From NCBI GenBank assembly GCA_965238025.1, contig OZ250162.1:3348001-3412000 (forward strand): a stretch of DNA of 64,000 nt, written 5' to 3'. Position numbers and translations under genes: made by a program. This stretch comes from Pelagihabitans sp965238025 (lineage in GTDB: Bacteria > Bacteroidota > Bacteroidia > Flavobacteriales > Flavobacteriaceae). Of the stretch, positions 34,741 to 43,887 are shown in pieces. The notes beneath the pieces were generated by a model. The model had not been told where the DNA came from, did no database searches, and saw only the letters and a list, made by a program, of their open reading frames with translations. Numbering within the stretch: position 1 is the first letter of the stretch; the number at the start of each line of letters is the position of its first letter.

Positions 34741-36519
34741 TTATTTGACAGAAAATTTCTTAACGATAGTGACCGGTTTTCCTGTTAAAGTAAATCCTTC
34801 CAACACTACTTCATACATACCCGCTACATCTGAAGTATAAAAATCTATTTGCGTTTCGTCGCTTTCAAGTTCAAGCATCGGGACCCACAGCAGCTGATTT
34901 CTAAAATCAGGAGTACGCTTTTGATTTTCAGCATCAGTATATGTCTGAGTGAAATAGTTCTTGTCAGATTGGGGCTTGAACAAATCTATAGTAAGGGTGT
35001 GCGGTGCATTAAAATCTTCAAAAAAAGTACCCTCAATAGTTTTAAAATGTAGTACCCCTTGAAATGTTTGGGATCCCAGAAGGTATTTTTCCCTTGAAAA
35101 ACTAATACTCTTTATTTTTTTAGCGCTATATCCAATAAAATTTTCATGTCGCTTAAGAAAAAGTCCATCAACAAAAACCATGGGCTGTAAATTGTCATTC
35201 GGAAGTTCTGTTTCATGACGTACTTCAAAAACCCTATCCCCGTTGGCCAACTTTCTGATTCCCACTTGATCTACTACCTCGATAATAGTTTCTGGCAGGC
35301 TATTGAAGCGGGTATAATCGTCCAAATCGTAGACGGTCGTAAATTTGCGGTAAAATGGAACCGAATGATCAATTGGGGTAATAGCATCTGATTTCACTTC
35401 TTGATAGGCAATCTCCAATTGATTTTGAATACTTCTTTCAAGTATATCATCTTTCATTTCGGATGAAAGGACAAAGTCTTTAAAAGAAATTGTTTTATAG
35501 TCCCTTTTTCTATTAGCAATAGCTATATCGAATTGATCCCAGTCTTCTGATAGAATCTGCAAGACCGCCGTTTCATTCTCATACTTCCTGCCAAGATTAA
35601 AATGGAATTCACCTTTTATATTCGATGTCGCTATTTTAAATAGGTAGTCGTCACCTGGAAACGATAATGATATTCTTTGATCTTTGACTGGAAGCTTTGT
35701 GTTTTTGTCCTTAATAATTCCCGAAATAAGCTCACCCCTTAACTCGGGTACATTAGCTTTGTTCGCTCTTGGTAAGGAGATGTTCCTTTTTCTTTTGATA
35801 AAATCAGCAAAGAACATTTCAGATGAAACTTTTGAGGATGAGGGTATGGTATTGACCTTCTGAACAGAAATTGAATAATTCCCTTTTAAAGCTTCTTCGT
35901 TCAATGCAGAAAGTTGAATCTGTATTTTTTCCCGATTTCCGGCATTTTGCTTATCTAGCATAAGTTTTAAAAACTTGTTCCCATTTGAAGTGGCCACATT
36001 GCTTAACTGAGCCGTACTTGCTGAATTAGCAACTAGTTTCGATGAATCCAATTCCTTTTCAAGGTAGGAATCAGGCACCACTTGAAACGGATTGACAATA
36101 TATATGTCGGATTGAAAGAAAAGTTCTATTGCCCCGTTTTTCATCCATTCAGAGTACCCTAGTAATTTATAACTCCCAGTAGGGACGGAAGTAGGAATAA
36201 AAAAATCTCCATAACCCAATCCTGAACTAAGATCTAGCTTATGATTAAATACTGTCCGGCCATCTTTGCCCACTAAGGAAACATATCCAATTTTACTTAT
36301 CTCCGTAAAACTTTTCTTGGCATTATCAAAGCCGTAAAACTTATATTTAAGACTTTCACCGGTAAATAAAAGTGACTTATTATGGTGTATAAAAACACTT
36401 TCTTGTGGTATTTTTTCGAGTTGAGTGTTACCTAAATTATCAGGTCGTTGGCTAGACTGACCATAACAAAGCACTGTTCCTAAAAAAAGAATTAACAAAA
36501 CTGCAATACTATTTTTCAT
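34741..36519 (-). CDS. exported MG2-like protein of the TonB/DUF4249 locus
   Basis: A 592-residue exported protein. The ATG giving MKNSIAVLLILFLGTVLCYG is the start, since it opens a Sec signal peptide; an earlier in-frame ATG would add an unlikely leader. Residues about 35-130 (ESVFIHHNKSLLFTGESLKY) resemble the MG2 domain of alpha-2-macroglobulin-like proteins. A carboxypeptidase-regulatory-like insert (about 255-330, ELRGELISGIIKD) and a plug-like stretch (about 440-500, ETIIEVVDQVGIRK) follow. Bacteroidota often pair such proteins with a TonB receptor and DUF4249 lipoprotein, where they may dock the receptor. It starts eight bases after the DUF4249 stop. Confidence 0.6.
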   Translation of the reverse strand: MKNSIAVLLILFLGTVLCYGQSSQRPDNLGNTQLEKIPQESVFIHHNKSLLFTGESLKYKFYGFDNAKKSFTEISKIGYVSLVGKDGRTVFNHKLDLSSGLGYGDFFIPTSVPTGSYKLLGYSEWMKNGAIELFFQSDIYIVNPFQVVPDSYLEKELDSSKLVANSASTAQLSNVATSNGNKFLKLMLDKQNAGNREKIQIQLSALNEEALKGNYSISVQKVNTIPSSSKVSSEMFFADFIKRKRNISLPRANKANVPELRGELISGIIKDKNTKLPVKDQRISLSFPGDDYLFKIATSNIKGEFHFNLGRKYENETAVLQILSEDWDQFDIAIANRKRDYKTISFKDFVLSSEMKDDILERSIQNQLEIAYQEVKSDAITPIDHSVPFYRKFTTVYDLDDYTRFNSLPETIIEVVDQVGIRKLANGDRVFEVRHETELPNDNLQPMVFVDGLFLKRHENFIGYSAKKIKSISFSREKYLLGSQTFQGVLHFKTIEGTFFEDFNAPHTLTIDLFKPQSDKNYFTQTYTDAENQKRTPDFRNQLLWVPMLELESDETQIDFYTSDVAGMYEVVLEGFTLTGKPVTIVKKFSVK

Positions 36520-36526
36520 AATCTCT

Positions 36527-37708
36527 TTATTCTGTCCAAAAATTCGGGATTTCGGTACTTCCCAGTACCGTACAATCACCACATACACGGGGCACTATAA
36601 AAAATGGGCCTTCCATATCGGCTGGGGTGGGATTTTCGCCACTAAACCTCGCAAGATTATTTTCTATAATCGGTCTTAAAACACACCCTCCCATGTTCGC
36701 AATAACAGGCGCCGATTCTACACAGGGTTCTACATAAGGTGGTAAGGGTTCATTGGGATAAAAATCCGAATAATTAAAAAATATTCGCTTTTCGGTCACC
36801 GAGGCTACATCGAAAAAACCCAGCACCTTTTCTTGGGCACTTTGGTCAGAACTAATGTTACCCTCTAAAAAACCCGGCTGGGTTTCCGTAAAAAGACTTT
36901 CGTCCCCAGAAAACTCACTAAGCGTTTCGTAAAATGTAAAGGCGGTATTTGACTGCACATGTTGTTTCACTAAAATAGAATACCTGTGGGAAATAATATA
37001 GTTATTCCTATTTATAAAACGTACCATAAAGTCATCGACCCGGTCTTCGCCCAAATTACTTGTGTTTGTCAAAATAATACTATTGGAAAGGTCGGTAGGA
37101 TAGCATATTCGTTCATCGTTTTGTTTGGGGACCAAGAGCACATTACATCCCGCATCCGGGTCAGGGTCTCCTATCAAGTCCAGCCCATTCCATTCCGGCG
37201 CAATAACCCTATAGGTTTCTTCATAGGTATATCTATAATTTACAGAATTCCCACTTGGGTCAAAACTATTGGCCAAAATGGCAATACCATCTTCCCCTGT
37301 ATCCCTTGTAACACGTTCGGCCCTTACTTCATCTAAAGTGGTAATGGGAGTCAACATCGCCTCATCTGAGCTATACGATCTACCATCCTCTGTGGTAATA
37401 AGCAACTGATAATCTATACCAGGTTGCGCGGCAAAGCTGGTAGAAGAGCGATAGGTGCCTGGTATTGTTTCGGTAAAAGTATAGATAGCTCCTCCCCCAA
37501 CTACCTTTACATCGGCATTGGATTCTGCCGTCGGACCTTCAGCCTCAAACTCAAAAGTACGTGTTACATATACCGTTTGCTGTTTTAACTCATTGGTAAT
37601 TGTACCTTCTACCACAATGGCACTCTCAAAATCTACAAATTCCGCATCAAAAGATTCAATACAACCACTGAAAATTATAGCTATAATTACAAACCAGTAA
37701 TTTTTCAT
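36527..37708 (-). CDS. DUF4249 lipoprotein
   Basis: A 393-residue DUF4249 protein. The preferred ATG begins MKNYWFVIIAIIFSGCIES, a lipoprotein signal with lipobox IFSGC, so the mature protein is lipid-anchored, probably at the outer membrane surface. The DUF4249 core starts FESAIVVEGTITNELKQQTV with a beta-sandwich pattern. It ends with GDCTVLGSTEIPNFWTE. The family consistently accompanies TonB-dependent receptors with STN domains and likely binds their ligand. A decayed second copy of its 3' end lies directly upstream. Confidence 0.85.
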   Translation of the reverse strand: MKNYWFVIIAIIFSGCIESFDAEFVDFESAIVVEGTITNELKQQTVYVTRTFEFEAEGPTAESNADVKVVGGGAIYTFTETIPGTYRSSTSFAAQPGIDYQLLITTEDGRSYSSDEAMLTPITTLDEVRAERVTRDTGEDGIAILANSFDPSGNSVNYRYTYEETYRVIAPEWNGLDLIGDPDPDAGCNVLLVPKQNDERICYPTDLSNSIILTNTSNLGEDRVDDFMVRFINRNNYIISHRYSILVKQHVQSNTAFTFYETLSEFSGDESLFTETQPGFLEGNISSDQSAQEKVLGFFDVASVTEKRIFFNYSDFYPNEPLPPYVEPCVESAPVIANMGGCVLRPIIENNLARFSGENPTPADMEGPFFIVPRVCGDCTVLGSTEIPNFWTE

Positions 37709-37746
37709 AAAATCAAAAATGTTAACATTCATTCTCATAAATAAAA

Positions 37747-37829
37747 CTATTCTATCCAAAATTCTGGAACTTTCGTCCCTCCTAAAGTCGTACAATCACC
37801 AAACAAATACCCAGCATGGTATTGCACAT
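37747..37829 (-). pseudogene. remnant of a second DUF4249 gene 3' end
   Basis: Read on the minus strand, this gives GYLFGDCTTLGGTKVPEFWIE and a stop, matching the last residues GDCTVLGSTEIPNFWTE of the intact gene at 11 of 17 positions. A few further codons (YVQYHA) precede it, then an in-frame stop. The lost body places this as the tail of a tandem DUF4249 gene between the receptor and the intact copy, where other flavobacterial loci carry two such genes. Confidence 0.7.
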
Positions 37830-37861
37830 ATTATCACTTGGTGCTTTATAATCCGCTATCA

Positions 37862-40639
37862 CTAGAACTTAAAATTATACGTGAGCGTTGGCACTGGTAT
37901 GGCAAAAATAGAGCTTTGATAGGCCTTTATTTCTCCTCCTTCCGTTACAAAAAATACCGAATATGGGTTATTTCTGCCCAATACATTGTAAATGGAAAAA
38001 CTCCAAAAGCTATGCGCGAATTTTTTAATTTTATGATTGCCTTCCATATTAAAACTCAAATCCAAGCGATAATAATCCGGAATCCTAAACTTATTTCTAT
38101 CACTATAGAATGTATACTCGGCATTATTGAACGAAAAGCTTCCTACCGGAAAGGTAACTGGTCTTCCTGTTTGATAAACAAAGTTGGCCGAAGCGCTAAA
38201 TCTTCTGGTAAATTTATAATTGGCTACTACACTTACATCATGGGGCTTATCATAATTAGAGGGGAAAAACTCGCCACCGTTGACTCTTTCCTCACTGAAA
38301 GGACTATCTAATTTTACAAAGGAGCGGGAATAGGTATACCCTACCCATCCATTTAATTTTCCTCCATTTTTCTTCAATAAAAATTCTACTCCGTATGCCT
38401 TTCCATCACCTTGCAAAACTTCAGTTTCTATGGCTTCATTTAACAACAATTGTGCTCCTACCTTATAGTCTAAAAGGTTTTTTTGCTTTTTATAATATCC
38501 CTCAAGGCTTATCTCATAGTCGTTCCCTTCAAAGTTTTTGTACAATCCTAATGAGAATTGGTTGGCTTGTTGGGGCGCTATATTTACATCAGAAAGTTTC
38601 CAAGTATCCGTTGGGGATACGGTCGTATTATTAGAGAGTGTATGAATATATTGGTAAGCATTATTAAAACTGGCTTTGACCGAAAAATCCGGTTGTAAAA
38701 AATACCTGGCCGATAATCGCACTTCAGGCCCGCCATAAGTTTCAATTACCTCATTATTATCAAATTCCTGGGTTTCAATAAGCGTACCGTTATTTTTCGG
38801 GGCATTTTCTTGATAAATACGCTGCGAGCCATCGCCCAAAGCGGCATAAAACGAATAGCGCAACCCAGCATCAATCAATAACTTGTCGTTTACCGTATAG
38901 CTATCTGATAGAAAAATTGCGGATTCAAAACCTTTTTCCCTTGGTATGGTAAGGGGAGAGATACTGGAATTCGTATTTAAAGGGGATATATTTCCTGGAT
39001 TAACAACATACAACTTGCCCGAGATCCCATAATCGAATTTATGTTTTTTACTGTACAGATATTTCATTTTAATTTTTACCTCGGTCTCATTGTTTTTGTA
39101 CCCTAGGTCAAAATCATTATTGGTATCACCGTCGAATTCTATTCCAAATCGGTACTCACTATTCGATAGAATTAAACTGGCCGCGTTCTTATCATTGAAT
39201 TTATGACCCCATTTTAGTGAAACTAGTCTATTGCTATAATCATAGACGGAATCTGAGGTAATACTAAAGGCATCCCTACTGTAATACCCGGTTGCTTCAA
39301 TCTCATTCTTATCATTAATGGCATGATTGTACTTTGCGATCAAATCGAAAAAAGAGGCTTCGCTATCATTTAGGCGCTCATCATCCAACGAATTCAGTAT
39401 CCAATTAGAATACGTCGCCCTTCCGCCAATAAGCAGAGCCGCTTTGTTCTTTACAATTGGTGTCTCCAGAACAATGTTGCTCGTAACGGGGCCTATTGAT
39501 GCTTCTCCTGAGAATTTTTCGGTATTTCCTTTTTTTGTGGAAATATCGAACACTGAAGAAAGTCTGCCTCCAAACTCTGCTGGAATATTACCCTTATAAA
39601 TTTCGGCCGACCCTGTAGAAAATGGGTTCAGTGCAGAAAAAATACCAAAAAAATGAGAGGGATTATAAATAACACCATTATCCAAAAGAATAAGGTTCTG
39701 ATCAGTTTTACCTCCTCTTACGTTATAACCTGAAGCGCCTTCCCCGGCATTGGTAACACCGGGCAGGGCAATGGCAACTTTTAAAATATCACGTTCCCCC
39801 AGTACCAATGGTATGGTCTTTATTTTCTCGGTCTCAATGAGCGTTACCCCTGTCAGCGCTTCCTCCACATTTCTATCCCTATTGCCCTGCACCACCACTT
39901 CATCCAATACCTCAAAACTCTCGTTAAGGTTAAAATTGAAAACACCATCATTGAAAATAATAACTTTTGTTCTTGAATTTTGTATACCAAGACCACTTGT
40001 TCCCAAGATGTTTTCACCGGCGGGCAATTCCAAGCTATAGTTTCCTTGGTCGTCAGTAGACGTACCTATGTTTTTTCCTCGCACTACAATAGCCAAATTC
40101 GGAATTGGTTTTTGCGTTGTGCCATTGATAACCTTTCCGCTAAGGGTAAACAACTTTCTTCGATCATTCTTATTTTCCTTGCCTATCCGAACAGTCGCCA
40201 TTCTTTTAGTTGAGGGGTTTTCCTGGTCATTTACCAACAAGGGCGCAACTTCTGCCAAGTAATCCTCCTCAATTTCGGATTCAGATGCCGGCACATTCTG
40301 CTTTCCAAAAAAAGCTGTGGGTAAAGCATCATAAATCTGATTGTTTTGTACTAGAAAAATCTTATCCCCATCCATTATATAAAAATTCAATACGGTCTTC
40401 TGGAAAAGATCTTCAAGAATTTTATCCACATGTGCGTCCTGATAATTGCCTGAAACCGTTTTATCTTCTAGCCAGGATTTGAGGTAAAAAAATTGATATT
40501 CGGTATTCTTTTCAATAATATCCAAAGCCTCGATAAGGCTAATATCATTAAAAGACACAGAAATTTTGGTTGTTCCTTCTTGGGCAAAAGTATAGTGCAT
40601 GCTCACACAAAGAAACAGTAAGATCAAAGCCTTTTTCAT
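37862..40639 (-). CDS. TonB-dependent outer membrane receptor with STN domain
   Basis: A 925-residue TonB receptor. A signal peptide (MKKALILLFLCVSMHYTFAQ) is followed by an STN/secretin-type domain (about 25-95, SFNDISLIEALDIIEKNTEY), a carboxypeptidase-regulatory-like beta domain (about 165-245, LSGKVINGTTQKPIPNLAIV), a plug (about 250-360, with GASGYNVRGGKTDQNLILLD) and a 22-strand barrel ending YNFKF. It imports an unknown ligand with TonB energy. STN domains usually couple to FecR-type anti-sigma factors, but none is encoded here. The DUF4249 and MG2-like genes follow, and a small secreted protein precedes it by 2 bases. Confidence 0.9.
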   Translation of the reverse strand: MKKALILLFLCVSMHYTFAQEGTTKISVSFNDISLIEALDIIEKNTEYQFFYLKSWLEDKTVSGNYQDAHVDKILEDLFQKTVLNFYIMDGDKIFLVQNNQIYDALPTAFFGKQNVPASESEIEEDYLAEVAPLLVNDQENPSTKRMATVRIGKENKNDRRKLFTLSGKVINGTTQKPIPNLAIVVRGKNIGTSTDDQGNYSLELPAGENILGTSGLGIQNSRTKVIIFNDGVFNFNLNESFEVLDEVVVQGNRDRNVEEALTGVTLIETEKIKTIPLVLGERDILKVAIALPGVTNAGEGASGYNVRGGKTDQNLILLDNGVIYNPSHFFGIFSALNPFSTGSAEIYKGNIPAEFGGRLSSVFDISTKKGNTEKFSGEASIGPVTSNIVLETPIVKNKAALLIGGRATYSNWILNSLDDERLNDSEASFFDLIAKYNHAINDKNEIEATGYYSRDAFSITSDSVYDYSNRLVSLKWGHKFNDKNAASLILSNSEYRFGIEFDGDTNNDFDLGYKNNETEVKIKMKYLYSKKHKFDYGISGKLYVVNPGNISPLNTNSSISPLTIPREKGFESAIFLSDSYTVNDKLLIDAGLRYSFYAALGDGSQRIYQENAPKNNGTLIETQEFDNNEVIETYGGPEVRLSARYFLQPDFSVKASFNNAYQYIHTLSNNTTVSPTDTWKLSDVNIAPQQANQFSLGLYKNFEGNDYEISLEGYYKKQKNLLDYKVGAQLLLNEAIETEVLQGDGKAYGVEFLLKKNGGKLNGWVGYTYSRSFVKLDSPFSEERVNGGEFFPSNYDKPHDVSVVANYKFTRRFSASANFVYQTGRPVTFPVGSFSFNNAEYTFYSDRNKFRIPDYYRLDLSFNMEGNHKIKKFAHSFWSFSIYNVLGRNNPYSVFFVTEGGEIKAYQSSIFAIPVPTLTYNFKF

Positions 40640-40641
40640 TC

Positions 40642-41388
40642 TTATGATTGGTTTGTCGTTTGAGAAAGTAGTATTTCAACACGTTTTAACAGCGCAATTT
40701 GAAAATCATCTGGATTTGATTTTCTTAACCCGCGGGCCAGCACGTAAAATTTATTGATTTCTTTTTTAAATTGAGGGAACAAATCTGTTAGGTCCTTCTT
40801 GGATTTGAGCATATTATATTTGTCATTGTACTTCAGGACATAGTCGCTCGAAGTGTCAACAAACTCATAATAGGTATAATTTCTATCCTTTTTTTGGATA
40901 CTTTTTTTTCTAAACTTTGTGTAGAGGGTCATACCCGGGCTATCGAACGAAACTTCATAAAACCCGTGAAAATCTATTTCAGGGGCCTCTTCCTGATCTA
41001 TTTTAACAAAATCACTCCCGCCTAGTTCAAAACTCTTGACAAACTGGTTGAATAACACTAGGGTACCCCCGCCAGCATTGGGAACCAGTTTTACCAAAAG
41101 CCTGTCATCATAAACATCATATTTTAAATCGAGGTCGTAATAGGTTTGCCCGTCGTATTGAACAGCACCTTTGCTAAAATCACTGCCCTTAAAGAATTGC
41201 GCTTTATCATTATTAACCCTATACTCCTGTGTGTAAATAATTCCCTGATAAAGATTGGTGTTTTCAATACCTACATTCTGATCGAAGGTGTTGTAAAGTT
41301 TTTCTTGGGAGAACTCCTGAGAAAAACAACTCGGCCAACAACAGCATAACATTACAAAAAACAAGCAGTACTTAAGGGTCTTTATCAT
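40642..41388 (-). CDS. exported hypothetical protein of the TonB locus
   Basis: A 248-residue exported protein with a signal peptide or lipoprotein-like start (MIKTLKYCLFFVMLCCCWPS, with several Cys and then CFSQ). The mature part has beta-strand-rich segments YYDLDLKYDVYDDRLLVKLV and a Lys-rich region with YTYYEFVDTSSDYVLKYNDK. I recognise no family. It heads the receptor operon, with the receptor starting two bases after its stop, so it most likely works with that transport system. Confidence 0.6.
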   Translation of the reverse strand: MIKTLKYCLFFVMLCCCWPSCFSQEFSQEKLYNTFDQNVGIENTNLYQGIIYTQEYRVNNDKAQFFKGSDFSKGAVQYDGQTYYDLDLKYDVYDDRLLVKLVPNAGGGTLVLFNQFVKSFELGGSDFVKIDQEEAPEIDFHGFYEVSFDSPGMTLYTKFRKKSIQKKDRNYTYYEFVDTSSDYVLKYNDKYNMLKSKKDLTDLFPQFKKEINKFYVLARGLRKSNPDDFQIALLKRVEILLSQTTNQS

Positions 41389-41436
41389 TTCTGGAATCGT
41401 TTGTTTAAGGCCAAGTGCATAATTACAAAAAAAAGA

Positions 41437-43827
41437 TCAGGGTTTTAAAACTAATTTGGATTTAGCCTGTGTAATAATCTCTTCTTTGTTCATCATCATT
41501 TTTCGGAACTCCCCATTGAGGTACATTTCGGCCTGGTCTTCATAATGTGGGCTAAAGGGATTTCCAGATTGGCCGGTAGGCAATATGCTCACGCTATTGT
41601 CAATATCCGAAAAATCGATTACCCTCCTTGTTGACGGACCCGACTTTACTTTATAAAAGCCTTCAGGGGTATAACTGAACCCTAAATTATTAATAACTTC
41701 CCGTGAACCATGAACCGGAAACGGTCCTACATTAAAAAATGAACGCAACATCGCAACCTGCCCGACGGGGTGTTCATATTCAATGCTATGCACTCTGTCC
41801 CAGGTCCACTGTGCTTCATCGGGGCCAAAATCTTTGTTCAAAGATTCTAGGGCCTCCCCGAACGACTTCTGGATAATTTCTTGATGCGTTTCCTTTAGCT
41901 CCTTTGTCCTTACATTATCCCACCAAACCGAATTCGGACTCTCCACGATTTTGGCAATTACCCGCTTACTAAAATGGGTGGTCAAGAATTGTTCAAATTT
42001 ATCTTCGTTCAGTTCATCTTCAAAAGTATTTTTTAAAACCCGATACAGCCACCTATGGAATATTGTCGCCGATACACTTTCTAAGGGGTAATCCCCTTCC
42101 CAAGCTTTCATACGATCCAGGATCTTAATCTCTTTTTCTGAAAGTTTCTTGATATCAAGTGCATTTGCCAGGTCCGTAAACACCGAAGGGTTGACCGAGG
42201 AGGTAACATCTGTAATCATTTTTTCAACCGCAGTCAAGTCCCAGTCATTTTTTGGTTCTAGGAGTTCTACAATTCGTTTTGCCCTATTTTCCGGCAAGTA
42301 GTACCCTGGATATAACTGCCCGTTTATAGAATCGGGTTGGTTGTTGGCAGAATACACATAATGCCATGGTGGATTGATCGCCTGCGGGTTTTCTGAGAAA
42401 TCTAGATATTCTTTTTCCGATGGATAAGCTTCCATACTCGTCTGAATAAACTTCGTATGTACACTATCGGGGATTTTATGCAGTTTTGCCGTTGCCCACC
42501 AAGCGATATTGCCCTTTGCATCACCGTACATAATATTCAAGCCGGGAGCATGTATTTTGGGGAGGGCGGCATGCACCATTTCCATATCGGAAGCGGCGGA
42601 TATTTCATATAAGGCTTTAATAAACTCATTCTTGTTGTGCGTATAGGTCCACCACATTGAAATGGGCCGTTCGCCGGTTATTTGATTTGCAATTCCATTT
42701 AAAACAGGTCCTCTTTTTGTCTTTTTTACGCTAAAGGTTACATCTTTACCATCTTTAACTTTAATGGTATTGGTTACAATTTGATAAAAATCCCAACCGT
42801 CCTTGGTCTTATATCTCGTGGTATCTGTTGGATGTGTTTCTTCGTAGTAAAAATCAACATCGTCATTTTCGAACATGGTCATCCCATAGGCCAATTTTCT
42901 ATTGTGTGCCAATACTGGAAAAGGCACTCCCGCAAGGTGGTAGCCATACTTTTCATAAGTTGGCGTAACTACATGGGCCTCATACCAAACAGATGGTTGT
43001 GCAAACCCAATATGCGGATCGTTGGCAAATATTACTTTGCCACTTTTTGTTTTTTCGGGACCAATAACCCAGCTATTGCTGCCCTCAAATAGTGGAATTT
43101 TAAGAGCGTCTAAAGTTCTTGTTACTGAGGCGATTATAGTGTTCTGAGTGGAATCAGTGACACTCGGATCATGATTTTTAATCAAAGTGGAATTTGGGTT
43201 TACATCAATCTCCAAATCTTTTAAATATTCCGGGCCTAATTTTTCTTTGATTGCGGTGAGTAATGGATCCGTTTTATGGGCTTGCGCAAAACTAAAGGCC
43301 ATATAACCCAACGTATTATGAATGTCTTTTAAAGTGAAAGGTGACTTATCAATTCCGGTCATCAAAAACTCTATCGGCGTTGGTCCTTCTTCAATAAACT
43401 GATTAATACCGTCTAAATAAGCTTGGGACAACTGAACTGCTTCAGAGTTCATATCAAGTTCGGAAACCGTTTTCGTTGAGGCCTCGTCAATACCCAATGC
43501 AAGAAAAAATTTATCGGTGCCAAGAACTTTTTCGCCAAAGACTTCAGAAAGACCTCCCCTACCAATTCTTCGAAGTAGCTCCATCTGCCACAACCGATCT
43601 TGGGCATGTACATAACCTAAACTGCGGAATGCATCTTCTCGATTTTTCCCATAAATATGTGGAATGCCATAGTTATCATAATACACCTCTACTGCCTGGG
43701 AAAGTCCGTTAAGGTTTCTTTCGCCATCATAATCGGGCTTTAGGCTCAAATAAGTGGCAAGCCCAGCAATAAGCAGTACTACGAAGATTGCGAGAAGAAT
43801 CCGTCCAATTTTCCTTACCGTTTTCAA
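41437..43827 (-). CDS. penicillin acylase family amidohydrolase
   Basis: A 796-residue N-terminal nucleophile hydrolase. After a membrane-anchor or signal stretch (RILLAIFVVLLIAGLATYL) comes the alpha chain with GIPHIYGKNREDAFRSLGYV and QDRLWQMELLRR, then the autocleavage site in FEGSNSWVIG, where Ser becomes the new N terminus and nucleophile, then the beta chain with FANDPHIGF. It hydrolyses an amide, for example acyl-homoserine lactones or beta-lactam side chains; the substrate is not readable. The anchor places it in the periplasm. It appears to start with TTG; no in-frame ATG is nearby. It is monocistronic or last after dsbD with a 60-base gap. Confidence 0.88.
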   Translation of the reverse strand: MKTVRKIGRILLAIFVVLLIAGLATYLSLKPDYDGERNLNGLSQAVEVYYDNYGIPHIYGKNREDAFRSLGYVHAQDRLWQMELLRRIGRGGLSEVFGEKVLGTDKFFLALGIDEASTKTVSELDMNSEAVQLSQAYLDGINQFIEEGPTPIEFLMTGIDKSPFTLKDIHNTLGYMAFSFAQAHKTDPLLTAIKEKLGPEYLKDLEIDVNPNSTLIKNHDPSVTDSTQNTIIASVTRTLDALKIPLFEGSNSWVIGPEKTKSGKVIFANDPHIGFAQPSVWYEAHVVTPTYEKYGYHLAGVPFPVLAHNRKLAYGMTMFENDDVDFYYEETHPTDTTRYKTKDGWDFYQIVTNTIKVKDGKDVTFSVKKTKRGPVLNGIANQITGERPISMWWTYTHNKNEFIKALYEISAASDMEMVHAALPKIHAPGLNIMYGDAKGNIAWWATAKLHKIPDSVHTKFIQTSMEAYPSEKEYLDFSENPQAINPPWHYVYSANNQPDSINGQLYPGYYLPENRAKRIVELLEPKNDWDLTAVEKMITDVTSSVNPSVFTDLANALDIKKLSEKEIKILDRMKAWEGDYPLESVSATIFHRWLYRVLKNTFEDELNEDKFEQFLTTHFSKRVIAKIVESPNSVWWDNVRTKELKETHQEIIQKSFGEALESLNKDFGPDEAQWTWDRVHSIEYEHPVGQVAMLRSFFNVGPFPVHGSREVINNLGFSYTPEGFYKVKSGPSTRRVIDFSDIDNSVSILPTGQSGNPFSPHYEDQAEMYLNGEFRKMMMNKEEIITQAKSKLVLKP

Positions 43828-43887
43828 TCTTATTATTTTAGAAGGAAAGATAGGATAATTTTAGTGATAAAAAACTATGGAAATCAG

